This document shows positions 8,901-16,366 of a DNA stretch of 64,000 bases, in pieces. A program made the position numbers and the translations under genes. This DNA is from Nostoc sp. HK-01 (lineage in GTDB: Bacteria; Cyanobacteriota; Cyanobacteriia; Cyanobacteriales; Nostocaceae). The number at the start of each line of letters is the position of its first letter. Position 1 is the stretch's first letter. The notes under the pieces were generated by a model. It saw nothing but the letters and a program-made list of their open reading frames with translations, had not been told where the DNA came from and made no database searches. The stretch lies in NCBI GenBank assembly GCA_003990705.1, contig AP018319.1, forward strand, positions 248,001 to 312,000, in the 5' to 3' direction.

Positions 8901-9668
8901 CTTGGTTTCGTAGTCAAACAGAATAATAAATTTGCGCCCCGGTTGCGCCAGTGGTAGCAAATCGGGATGCAGCCTTTCATCAAAATCCTTTTTGCCCACT
9001 CGTCCATTCCAAATCCCCGGCAGTGCGATCGCCACAAACCCCAGACTTAGTAAACAGGCCGCCTTCTTCTCACCTTCGCACAGAATAATCGGGATTTCTG
9101 GATGAGTAATTACCCATTCCCAAAAACGGAGCAAGTTGAGCCTATCTTGTAAGCGTCGGGTCAGGGGGGAATCATAGCGTTTAATGTTGTACCGTCGTGC
9201 CACTAAATTCCAAATGCAGTTGGCAACATCAAAATAAGTAACACGGTTTGGGACTTTTGGTGGTGACTCGTACTTAACAGGCTTACCCTTTTCTAAATCT
9301 ATTCGAGGGTGAGTCGGCTTGAGTCGGCCCCACTCCATTGGTTGCCAGTTGTTGTAGGGGTCGAGTGACCCCATCCACATTCCCCCTGCCATTAAATGCA
9401 CATAAGCTTTCAAAAAACCATCTGTGACTCGACCTGCATTTTTTCGGGGTATGGCTGGAGATATAAACAAATAATCGTATATCGTTTCTCCCTCGATGTG
9501 CCTGAAATTCCGGGCAATTATCTCAGGATGAATGGCACTACCAACAGCCAATTCATGATACTCGGCTGCTGTCAAATTATTGGGGTATTCAGAAAATGTA
9601 TTATCTGAAATTTCAGATAACACTTGCGCTCCAATCCCCGATTTTTGTGGGTATTGGTCATTTAACAC
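5985..9668 (-). CDS. Plasmid replication protein, CyRepA1 type (DUF3854 plus helicase)
   Basis: 1227 residues. Residues about 90-330 form a DUF3854 Toprim-like primase region (ILCEGEKKAACLLSLGF, then ALPGIWNGRVG). A superfamily-type helicase follows: Walker A LKSGMGTGKTE near residue 450, Walker B IFIDEAC near residue 527, and a motif VI-like QQLWRYRPK near residue 765. Primase plus helicase in one protein is the layout of cyanobacterial CyRepA-type replication proteins, so this is the strongest evidence that the window is a plasmid. A heptamer-repeat insertion sits in the middle of the gene (about residues 660-700). Upstream on the opposite strand lies structured RNA copy 1, which may control it. 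Good confidence in the family; replication activity is inferred. Confidence 0.85.
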   Translation of the reverse strand: MLNDQYPQKSGIGAQVLSEISDNTFSEYPNNLTAAEYHELAVGSAIHPEIIARNFRHIEGETIYDYLFISPAIPRKNAGRVTDGFLKAYVHLMAGGMWMGSLDPYNNWQPMEWGRLKPTHPRIDLEKGKPVKYESPPKVPNRVTYFDVANCIWNLVARRYNIKRYDSPLTRRLQDRLNLLRFWEWVITHPEIPIILCEGEKKAACLLSLGFVAIALPGIWNGRVGKKDFDERLHPDLLPLAQPGRKFIILFDYETKLKTRWSVYQATVRTGKTIESVGCACEVALLPGPEKGVDDFVVERGNYANALLTAIIDDAHSLKDYQRSYIVKHQGLRKYKPNQVVHVQYLTQALVVPAEPEPKTKNLTPKTNATTQPTLDISIQENPPLNFQQLVLELFPQSQTCTKQTQLLNSPNMDSLLKIPPQPHKEAQGLAYSVRLPKTGLVGLKSGMGTGKTELMRYWRKANPDQKFLNNGHRVNLLKNLGVRLETLMYSELGYTELAQATALSITIDSLHKLNTQALQYGCIFIDEACQYLTHLLHSNTCKEHRALILETLQYIVYNAPLVVIADAHLDDVTIEFFLSMRPEDEQPYIIENTWQNSERTIYWYEGQDSSALVAQISAAIMMGQKVMVVSDSKRFIKKLEKSLSVQILESDPIPLSEAGCRGQGVGGREDSTTTPYTPHSTPRTLHPTPHTPHPTLRIWSVHSDNSGSDENVAFIKDITNAVKNLDVLLTSPSLGTGVDISQYHFDLVFGVFHAVSQTATECAQQLWRYRPKVPIHVWVAPKPPFGYKEINPTKIKERLLQTNEITAFLIKIDRETGKRGAEKDWALDAYCQIQASRHQSINNLRADLRDLLTQMGNQIVPVGDHIDVAAWESLKYAADALDAAHHQSVAKANTISRSEYRARQSKDYLSPDEFFECEKFRIHDAYGVEVTESLVEKDNGGRLIGAIASLEAILSPSQETIVDSRTNQQYPAPPEFVSAKDLQERNKLPFCTDWGNYSAKWLARFNLGLYDILKRLVTGEEITATDEQLLLMTHRAKECAAHIKAILGFTVPPDCQPIWLLATLVAQLGLSLDFRKSGPRGMQVKLFSLSKSELDFALQVIAHRQQQRTDYAQTHSSQGVEPVSSPVSTPPINGIGNPLVEGADTTEPHPDPNNRITLLHCVEMLRSGITKGAEAIKGILKRWATDWRWEVVLKLDTLAQEELQALALAFPQFYDWLSEDVLPVEG
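7578..7695. repeat. GGGTGTA/GGGTGTG heptamer repeats and CCCCGACACCCTG duplicates inside the replication gene
   Basis: Plus-strand GGGTGTG and GGGTGTA units run from about 7584 to 7612 and again near 7640. A direct duplicate CCCCGACACCCTGC lies at 7668-7694. This resembles the short tandem heptamer repeats known from Nostocales. The insertion keeps the reading frame and encodes a Pro/Thr/His-rich linker (TPHTPHPT). Confidence 0.8.
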
Positions 9669-9815
9669 AGTATATTCCTCTGATAGCTATGGTTTTCAGC
9701 TTCAGAGAGAGGTTTTCACACTGCCTTATAAAAATTTACATATTTTAAATATAAATTTTTCGCCAAAATGCCAAAAAAGGGCCAACAGAAACTAGCTCTA
9801 CTTCCCTTTCGTCGC

Positions 9816-9821
9816 TATAAT
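9816..9821 (+). promoter_or_regulatory. -10 box (TATAAT) for structured RNA copy 1
   Basis: Perfect TATAAT on the plus strand, followed within 14 bp by the conserved GCAGCGTGG start of the RNA element. No convincing -35 is present at the usual distance, unlike copy 2. The distance from TATAAT to the end of the terminator stem is 165 bp in both copies. Confidence 0.55.
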
Positions 9822-9827
9822 AGGCAA

Positions 9828-9987
9828 AGTAAAGCAGCGTGGGATCTTCATTGACAAGTCAGTGGAAAAGTCGGCAAACTTTAAGCGCCACTATCTTCGT
9901 CAGACCTAGATGAACCCCGCTCTGGAATTATTGAATTGTCTAGTTTCCGGGCAAAGCACTACTCCTTAGTAGATTTTGCCCTTTAAA
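9828..9987 (+). ncRNA. Structured RNA element, copy 1, divergent from the CyRepA1 gene
   Basis: A likely ~160-nt transcript. Outer stem: CAGCG-U-GGG (9835-9843) with CCCCGCUCUG (9915-9924). Second stem: AGUGG (9861-9865) with CCACU (9888-9892), topped by AAAGU/ACUUU around loop CGGCAA. The 3' end is a terminator hairpin at 9949-9981: GGGCAAA, inner CUACU, loop CCUU, AGUAG, UUGCCC, then UUUAAAU. A second copy 1.1 kb away keeps the stems with changed bases, which is the main evidence for RNA function. The loop ACUCCUUAGU is nearly anti-Shine-Dalgarno. Start site and function are inferred; a role in copy-number control is possible from position. Confidence 0.65.
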
Positions 9988-10225
9988 TCGTTTGTATCGT
10001 TTTTACCTCCTTTGATGACCAGCTTGATCTTACAGAACTTTGGCTATTTTCGCATCTAGCAAGATTTTGATTGTTGAGTTGTGTTACCTCCAGTTTGAGT
10101 AATTTTTGTTCAATGTGCCTTGTTGGTTGAGGGCTTTTTTCAAACCGTCCCAAGAAAGGTAGCCAGTTACCTGCCACCCAACCCCCGTACCCCACTTCTG
10201 CACGAAGTCTATTGGAATTCTTCAT
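9983..10225 (-). CDS. Small hypothetical protein coupled to the upstream gene
   Basis: 80 residues, no recognised domain. Its ATG overlaps the stop of the 182-residue gene in an ATGA arrangement (10222-10225), which would allow translational coupling. The C-terminus is Ser/Gln-rich and hydrophilic. Its stop codon lies in the T-rich flank of the plus-strand RNA terminator, so that hairpin may terminate both strands. Could be non-coding; low confidence. Confidence 0.35.
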   Translation of the reverse strand: MKNSNRLRAEVGYGGWVAGNWLPFLGRFEKSPQPTRHIEQKLLKLEVTQLNNQNLARCENSQSSVRSSWSSKEVKTIQTI

Positions 10226-10770
10226 ACCTCAACTCCTTGATGCGAAAACTCTTTAGCTGTTAAGGAAACAGAATTATTAATTGCTACTTGTTCGCTCTCC
10301 CATCTTCTCCAGCACTTTTGGTTGTTAAAGCTGTATTGCTTTTGTTGAGTAAACAGGATGTGAGTACTAAATATCTCAAAAGTTTCTAAGACTGTGCCAA
10401 AGACATAATCTTGTACTGGAGAAATCAACAGTAATACTTCAGCATGGGGATCTAAATCCTGTAAGGTACTCACCAGTTGATTGTGTTTAACTAAAATTTG
10501 CCTGTAATCATTTGTATTATCTGCGATGAGCGCAACTGCTTTATCTGATATGTGCGTATTGAAAAAACAATGCCAAAACCAGCTGACTCTGGGCAATACT
10601 ATACCTCTTGCTAAGACGCGTTGAAACCGTCTTTCAACAAAAGAACTAATTAGTAATTCTTTCCACTGCTTAGATGCAGAACAATTAGGGGTGTAGTCGT
10701 GCAGTGCAGTTACCACACCTGACAACTTCACTCTGATCCCCTCTTGTGCTGGGTGATCGTTGTTTTTCAT
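10222..10770 (-). CDS. Hypothetical protein between the two RNA copies
   Basis: 182 residues, not recognised. It has no signal peptide or membrane segment. The middle is hydrophobic (HAEVLLLISPVQDYVFG) and the N-terminus (MKNNDHPAQEGIRVKLSG) is faintly like the start of the nearby replication protein (MLNDQYPQKSGIGAQVLSE), though too weakly to claim homology. Its upstream region parallels that of the CyRepA1 gene: a TTTCCACATTGC-like stretch, an AT-rich tract and then RNA copy 2 on the opposite strand. This suggests the gene-plus-RNA unit arose by duplication. Function unknown; involvement in replication control is only inferred from place. Confidence 0.55.
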   Translation of the reverse strand: MKNNDHPAQEGIRVKLSGVVTALHDYTPNCSASKQWKELLISSFVERRFQRVLARGIVLPRVSWFWHCFFNTHISDKAVALIADNTNDYRQILVKHNQLVSTLQDLDPHAEVLLLISPVQDYVFGTVLETFEIFSTHILFTQQKQYSFNNQKCWRRWESEQVAINNSVSLTAKEFSHQGVEV

Positions 10771-10917
10771 GATTTTCCTCTAATTACTTGGTTTACAAGC
10801 TCCAGAGGGGGTTTCCACATTGCTACACTTTTGTACTATGAAATTCTTAATTTTATTTATAAAAATAAAAACTATTGAGAATGATGAATTCCGATAGCCA
10901 AAAGTTGCCACTCAAAA

Positions 10918-10946
10918 TTTACATTCCGCGTGACAAGTTCTATAAT
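10918..10946 (+). promoter_or_regulatory. Sigma-70-type promoter for structured RNA copy 2
   Basis: TTTACA at 10918-10923, a 17-bp spacer, and TATAAT at 10941-10946: a near-consensus promoter placed directly before the conserved GCAGCGTGG. Predicted start near 10953. Confidence 0.7.
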
Positions 10947-10952
10947 AAAGAA

Positions 10953-11110
10953 GCAGCGTGGATTACACTCTTTGACAAGTTTAGTGGAATCGAGTCGCCA
11001 AACTAGAATAGCCACTAATTTTGTTTGTTAGAGATCAACTCCCGCTCTGAGCTAATATGAACTTTAAGCTAGAACGAAGCGCTACTCCTTAGTGGCGCTT
11101 TTGTTCTTTA
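10953..11110 (+). ncRNA. Structured RNA element, copy 2
   Basis: A ~158-nt element matching copy 1 in layout. Outer stem: CAGCG-U-GGA (10954-10962) with UCCCGCUCUG (11040-11049); the last pair is A-U where copy 1 has G-C. Second stem: AGUGG (10983-10987) with CCACU (11012-11016), topped by AGU/ACU around loop CGCCAA. Terminator hairpin 11072-11106: GAAC-GAAGCGC-UACUCCUUAGUG-GCGCUUUUGUUC, with the same ACUCCUUAGU apical sequence but a different lower stem from copy 1. Shared single-stranded blocks include UUGACAAGU before the second stem. Confidence 0.68.
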
Positions 11111-11922
11111 GGTTTTTGTAGTTTTGTCTATTTATCTCCATCTATCTCTCCTATTAGTCTTACAGAAGTTTGCTCACCTGGACTGTAACAATACTTTGAT
11201 TCTTTATTATTGAGTCCTCCACAGTAGCGGGTTTTGCTGAGTATTCAGGATTCATGCTCTTCTATAAACATCTGCTCAGGTGATTGAGCAGGTTTTTCTC
11301 AACAGCAAAACCTTATATATAGAGCATTTTCTAAATCTTTATTATTTGATGCCTCCTTTACTAAAGTTCTTAATATTCCATTTTGGATTTAAGTTAGCCT
11401 GCGATCGCATATATATCTACTTAAGGTAGTTGCTTGCTGGCAGACTTAGCCGAGATTTTAGCTTCCATGCCTTAGATGCACCATGAAGAAGCATTTAAGG
11501 ATATGAAATGGCTGTTAATTAGATGTATAGTTTAAATCATACAGCTTCTAAATGTTCTTGGAAAGTTGCTTTTTTCTAAAAAAATATAGAGAATATAGAT
11601 ATTGTTACGAACTTACTTAAAAAAGCTAAGTATAAAAGTAAAAAATAATACTCTTAAAAATCTCTATTTCTTGCTACAAAAGCTGAATAATGCCTATATT
11701 TTCAGTAGATTGCTGAAAATTCAATATAAAATTTCGACTACTGATGTAATTTTTATATCTAGTAACTAAATAAAATTTATATTTAAAATTCTACAAAACA
11801 GAAAGCCTTTTAGTACTTTAGTTAGATATAAGTTAATTTTATATAGATAAAGTAGATGTGAACAACTTGAATTGAGTGATCGTAAGTTCAGCAGATGTTA
11901 ATCCGATGGTAAAGGTAAGAGC
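11111..11922. other. Long AT-rich stretch without a convincing gene
   Basis: About 800 bp, very AT-rich after 11520, with no open frame of note on either strand. One HIP1-type GCGATCGC is at about 11402. It separates the replication region from the NB-ARC operon and probably carries that operon's promoter; no specific boxes could be assigned with confidence. Confidence 0.5.
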
Positions 11923-13356
11923 ATGAATCTAATAGAAATTTCCGACTTAGAAAGTATATTAGATATGTTAGAAGAGAAAGTGCTTCAACATAGTCAAAGA
12001 CCCTTATCGGAAGCAGAAAGAATTGTAATCAGGGGAGCTTGGAATGGAAAAGATTATAAGGAAATGGCAAGCGAGTCTGGGTACAATACATTCTATTTGC
12101 AGCAAAAAGTAGCTCCTCCACTATGGATTATGCTATCTGAAATTATTGGTGGTGAAGTAAAAGTAAGGAAACTATCTTTAAAAAATAATTTAATTAGTTT
12201 TATAAACAAAGACAATATATCTACGCTGGAAAACCCTAATTTAGAAAATGATCCGCTCTTTGAGCAAACAAAGTTTTATGGGGCATTACCCAAACGTAAG
12301 TGTTTTTATGGGAGAGAAAAAGAAATCCAATATGTAAGTAAGCGAGTTAAATCTTCTAAAGAACAATGTGTAGCTCTTGTTGGAGTTGGAGGTATTGGAA
12401 AAAGCCTTTTAGCTGCAAAATTGATAGAAGAATTAGTTTCTAAACACTCAAAATATTATAACTTAGTTATTTGGAAGAAAGTTAAGTGCAATTTATCAGT
12501 TAATGATTTAGTTAGCGAGCTAATAAGTATTTTTGATGTTGATTCTACTAAAAAATCCTTTCGTTTTAAAACTTCTGATTTATTGATTAGATTGAAATCG
12601 CACCCATGCTTAATAATATTAGATGGATTAGAAGCGCTAGTACAGGCAAATGATTTTAAACAAAAAATAGAGTACGGTAATTTTCTAACACAACTTACAG
12701 AAGAAGAACATCAAAGCTGCATAATTTTGACGAGTCAGCTACCTATAGAAGAAATCATATATACAGATACAACCCTTCTTTATACAAATTTACAAATAAA
12801 AGGTTTAGAAGAAAATGCAGCATTGCAGATTTTTCATGAAAAGAAGATTTATGGTGAAGAATGTAAAAAACTAATTAAAACTTATCGAGGAAACCCATCC
12901 GAACTAGAGTCAGTTGTAGAGCGAATTAATCGATATTTTGGTGGAAATATACAAAAGTTTTTTGACTATAAAACAACTTTTATAGGACAACAACTGCAAG
13001 CAATGCTAAATCAGCAGTTCAGGCAATCTGGACTTTTAAGCGATCTTCAAAGGCAAATAATGATTTATCTGGCAGACGAAGTATCAGATGAGTTTAAATT
13101 AATTCCATTTTCAAAAATTGTTGAAAATCTAAGAAAGAGAATGACTTCAGATTTATCAATTTCTGAGTTAATAACGGCTATGGAAGTTTTAGAACAACGT
13201 TCTTTAATTGAAAGTACTAAAAAAATAGGCAAAGATGAAGTTCAATATGGTTTAGAACCTGTTGTCAGGAAGTATATTCTAGTTGATCCATTTGGTTTTG
13301 TTCATAATAAAAATTATACAGAGGATACAGAACATATACTTAATGAATGTGCTTGA
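11923..13356 (+). CDS. NB-ARC (STAND) ATPase with N-terminal helix-turn-helix-like domain
   Basis: 477 residues. Residues 1-95 match the cyanobacterial start often fused to NB-ARC proteins (PLSEAERIVIRGAWNGKDY, then EIIGGEVKVRKL), a vMAP/HTH-like domain. The NB-ARC core follows: FYGREKEI near 128, Walker A VGVGGIGKS near 150, Walker B CLIILDGLEAL near 225, sensor ILTSQLP near 267. A winged-helix region reaches to about residue 450. It ends without the WD40 or TPR repeats usual in larger family members, so a separate protein may act as sensor or effector. It begins a plus-strand set with the kinase 63 bp downstream. A regulatory switch role is inferred. Confidence 0.8.
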   Translation: MNLIEISDLESILDMLEEKVLQHSQRPLSEAERIVIRGAWNGKDYKEMASESGYNTFYLQQKVAPPLWIMLSEIIGGEVKVRKLSLKNNLISFINKDNISTLENPNLENDPLFEQTKFYGALPKRKCFYGREKEIQYVSKRVKSSKEQCVALVGVGGIGKSLLAAKLIEELVSKHSKYYNLVIWKKVKCNLSVNDLVSELISIFDVDSTKKSFRFKTSDLLIRLKSHPCLIILDGLEALVQANDFKQKIEYGNFLTQLTEEEHQSCIILTSQLPIEEIIYTDTTLLYTNLQIKGLEENAALQIFHEKKIYGEECKKLIKTYRGNPSELESVVERINRYFGGNIQKFFDYKTTFIGQQLQAMLNQQFRQSGLLSDLQRQIMIYLADEVSDEFKLIPFSKIVENLRKRMTSDLSISELITAMEVLEQRSLIESTKKIGKDEVQYGLEPVVRKYILVDPFGFVHNKNYTEDTEHILNECA

Positions 13357-13419
13357 TGAACTTTATTCTCATTAGATAAGGTTCAAATTATTAATTTAAA
13401 ACGGGAGTAAATATTTTCT

Positions 13420-15267
13420 GTGGTTTACTGCATAAATCCTCTTTGTACAAAACGCCACAACCCCGATGAGGCAGAAAACTGTTTAACCTGTGAAACTCCC
13501 TTGCTAATAAATAATCGGATTCGGCTTCTACGTCCGTTGCGTTCACTAGAGAAAGACGTAGATAGCAATACAGAGGTGTTTGAGGTAGAAGATATTGCTC
13601 CGGTATGGGGAGAAAAACCGCGCATCAGGGTGATGAAAATCTTAAAGTGGAGCGAACCGAAACGTATTGAACTGATGCGGCGGGAAGTACAAGTGCTAAC
13701 AAATTTAGCCCATCCAGGTATTCCCAGAGCAGATGTGAGCGACTATTTCACTTATACATTACCCACGCTAGGCATAAAAATGTATTGCTTGGTAATGGAG
13801 AAAATGGAAGGTGAGAATCTAGAGCAGTGGGTAGAAACCTATGGGAAAATCTCTCAGAATACAGCACTAGATTGGATGCTCCAAGTGCTAGAAATGGTTG
13901 AACATTTACACCGCAGAGGCTATTTTCACAGGGACATAAAACCAACAAACATAATTCATCAACCAGACGGTAGGTTAGCTCTAGTAGATTATGGTGCTGT
14001 AAGAGCGATTACACAAACATATTTAGTCAAAGTAGCAGCAAGTGGAGAAGATGCTATCACAGGTGGAGGTAGTGGATACGAAGTAACAGCAATTGGTTCA
14101 ATAGGGTATTCAGCACCAGAACAAATCAATGGTCAATCACTACCGCAGTCAGATTTTTATGCCATAGGGAGAACATTTGTATATTTATTAACAGGAATTC
14201 CGATATTAGATTTACCAACAGATTCAATCACAGGAAGACTGAAATGGAGGCATAAAGCAACTCATGTAAATAAGCCTGTTGCCGATTTTATTGATGAATT
14301 GATTAATCCCTTCCCTGGACTCAGACCACAAACAACGGAGTTAATCAGACAGAGGATACAAAAACTTCCTTGGGATAGCAGGGTTCATGAAATTTTAAAA
14401 TCAAGACTATTTAAGATTAGTCAATATACTTTAATTGCACTGGCGGTTATCGGAGGCGGGTTTTTATCTAGACCTATAATAGCTGGGTACTTTATCTCGC
14501 AAGGAGAAAAACTAGAAACAAGCAATGCAACACAGCCAGCTACTAAAAATTTCGATATAGCCAGAAAGATTTATCCTGCTAAAAATTTATCAATAGCTCG
14601 GTTTTATTTTGAGAAAGGGTCTCGAAACTTAAATAATCCTCAGTTAGCCAAAAAATACTATGAATTAGCAGTTAAATATAATGATAAAGATGCTTCAGCT
14701 TATAATAATTTAGCAGCAATGTGTCAGTTATTAAGTGATGTAAGCTGTGTAAAGAGTAGCTACGAGAAACAGTTTGCTATAGAGCCTAATGGTTGGGAAG
14801 GGCATTATGGATTAGGCAACTTTTATGAAAGCCAAGGCAAGAATGATTTAGCCGAAAAGGAATATCAAATAGCTATCCAAAAAAGTGAACAAGCAATACC
14901 TGCTATTGCTGCCTTAGCTAGATTGAAAAATAAAAATAAAGATTATAATACAGCAGCTACTTTAGCTACACAAGGATTACAAAAAACCCAAAATCAAGAA
15001 TTGCTTGCATCATTTTATAAAGATTTGGGATGGTCAAGCTGGCAGCAAAATTATTTAAACCAAGCTCAACAATATTTAGAAAAAGCTACTTCTCTAGATC
15101 CGCAGAGAACAGATGCATACTGCTTACTATCTCAAGTAGAAACAGCCTTAAAAAAAACAGATGATGCCAGAACTTCATTAGAAGTGTGTATGCTAGGTAA
15201 GTCAAGCCTACCGGAAGTTTTTATGTGGAGACAACAATTCTTAGACCGCATACTAAAAAATGAATAA
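13420..15267 (+). CDS. Serine/threonine protein kinase with zinc ribbon, membrane segment and TPRs
   Basis: 615 residues. An N-terminal four-Cys zinc ribbon (CINPLCTKRHNPDEAENCLTC) is followed by a kinase domain (about 45-310) with Lys in VMKILKW, the catalytic loop HRDIKPTN near 170, DYG in place of DFG, and SIGYSAPEQ in the activation segment. One membrane helix lies at about 338-360 (YTLIALAVIGGGFL), then TPR repeats to the end (about 400-600), which would sit outside the cytoplasmic membrane. Start is GTG at 13420 with GGGAG 12 bp upstream. This is the common cyanobacterial zinc-ribbon kinase type. It lies between the NB-ARC and secreted TPR genes, so they probably form one pathway. Confidence 0.88.
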   Translation: MVYCINPLCTKRHNPDEAENCLTCETPLLINNRIRLLRPLRSLEKDVDSNTEVFEVEDIAPVWGEKPRIRVMKILKWSEPKRIELMRREVQVLTNLAHPGIPRADVSDYFTYTLPTLGIKMYCLVMEKMEGENLEQWVETYGKISQNTALDWMLQVLEMVEHLHRRGYFHRDIKPTNIIHQPDGRLALVDYGAVRAITQTYLVKVAASGEDAITGGGSGYEVTAIGSIGYSAPEQINGQSLPQSDFYAIGRTFVYLLTGIPILDLPTDSITGRLKWRHKATHVNKPVADFIDELINPFPGLRPQTTELIRQRIQKLPWDSRVHEILKSRLFKISQYTLIALAVIGGGFLSRPIIAGYFISQGEKLETSNATQPATKNFDIARKIYPAKNLSIARFYFEKGSRNLNNPQLAKKYYELAVKYNDKDASAYNNLAAMCQLLSDVSCVKSSYEKQFAIEPNGWEGHYGLGNFYESQGKNDLAEKEYQIAIQKSEQAIPAIAALARLKNKNKDYNTAATLATQGLQKTQNQELLASFYKDLGWSSWQQNYLNQAQQYLEKATSLDPQRTDAYCLLSQVETALKKTDDARTSLEVCMLGKSSLPEVFMWRQQFLDRILKNE

Positions 15268-15361
15268 ATAGCCAACTTACTTCTGACGATAGACAGAAAG
15301 TATATAGCTGTTCATGAGATAATAACCCCAAAGAAGCCAGCTATTATCTGTATAGAGAAAC

Positions 15362-16366
15362 GTGAAAAAAGTAACACAGCTTTTAGGTTCACTCTGCTTG
15401 AGTTCCCTATTGATAAATGATGGGGTGATGTTGGCCAATTCACCAATAGTAAGAATTAAAAGAAGTCAGATTCAATGTGAGCCAATAGGCAGAATAATTG
15501 AAAAAGGAAATAAGCACTTAAAAGCTAAAGGTTTAATGTGCGAAGGGGACAAGTTAGAACTGGCACCAAGAGTTCAAGTAAAATTTTTATGTTTTAGTTC
15601 AGGGGATATCATCTGGTTATCCAATGGTGCGATTGGGGCAAACAAGTGTCCTGTAGTCAATGTTTCTGAACATACTTGTAATCCTAGTAATGTGAAAGTG
15701 TGCTTACTGCGAAAAGGTGGCGGATTAGGAGAAGACCCTGAACCGACAATTATTTATCCCTACACAAGTTCACTGATAAAAACCAGACCAGATATTGCTT
15801 GGCTTCCTGTGAGGGGGGCTACATCTTATAAAGTGAAGGTAGATGGATATAAATTCGGGTGGGAAAGAATTGTTAACCAAACGCATTTAACTTACCCAGA
15901 AAAAGAAAAAGAATTATCCCTCAATGGAGCTTTTAGAATCACTGTCATTGCTTATAGAGCAGATGCCCCCCCGATATCAGATACGTTTGCCGTTAGCTTA
16001 TATCCCCAATCAGAAATTCAAAAAGTTTTCGCCACCATAGAACAAATCAAAGCTTTAGGTCTACCAGAAGATGAAGCAGCTTTGGATATTGATGCTGTGT
16101 ATACTTCTAGAGGCTTTTTAGAAGAGAGCATCGGATTATTGAGCCAAGTTGCAACCAGCAAAACTACCAATCCCACAGTTTATCGAGTATTAGGCGATCG
16201 CTATTTTGAGGCAGGATTAGTAGGTCAAGCCAACGCGCAATATATGAGGGCATATGAATTAGCCAAGAACAGTAACAATACTGTGGAACTCACCCTAACC
16301 CAAGCGGGACGGGAAGCAGTTGAATTTTATAATGGGCTGCCCACTAAAATAAATGGGGCCCAATAA
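15362..16366 (+). CDS. Secreted TPR/FecR-like repeat protein
   Basis: 334 residues with a signal peptide (LLGSLCLSSLLINDGVMLANS, start GTG at 15362). Residues 30-110 look like a FecR-like beta domain (CEGDKLELAPRVQVKFLCFS). Residues 130-210 carry a WLPVRGATSYKVKVDG beta-sandwich motif common in cyanobacterial envelope proteins. The C-terminus is TPR-like (YRVLGDRYFEAGLVGQANAQY). Its 3' end overlaps the 3' end of the CHAT gene on the other strand by 40 bp, so the two transcripts must be antisense there. Likely periplasmic; exact function unknown. Confidence 0.7.
   Translation: MKKVTQLLGSLCLSSLLINDGVMLANSPIVRIKRSQIQCEPIGRIIEKGNKHLKAKGLMCEGDKLELAPRVQVKFLCFSSGDIIWLSNGAIGANKCPVVNVSEHTCNPSNVKVCLLRKGGGLGEDPEPTIIYPYTSSLIKTRPDIAWLPVRGATSYKVKVDGYKFGWERIVNQTHLTYPEKEKELSLNGAFRITVIAYRADAPPISDTFAVSLYPQSEIQKVFATIEQIKALGLPEDEAALDIDAVYTSRGFLEESIGLLSQVATSKTTNPTVYRVLGDRYFEAGLVGQANAQYMRAYELAKNSNNTVELTLTQAGREAVEFYNGLPTKINGAQ

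Noticed and set aside
9828-9987. RNA element as a tRNA or tmRNA
   Set aside because: No CCA end, T-loop or anticodon-like arm; stems do not fit a cloverleaf, and a terminator hairpin closes the unit.
9828-9987. RNA element as Yfr1
   Set aside because: The loop ACUCCUUAGU only partly resembles the Yfr1 core ACUCCUCACAC, and the rest of the element is far longer than Yfr1.
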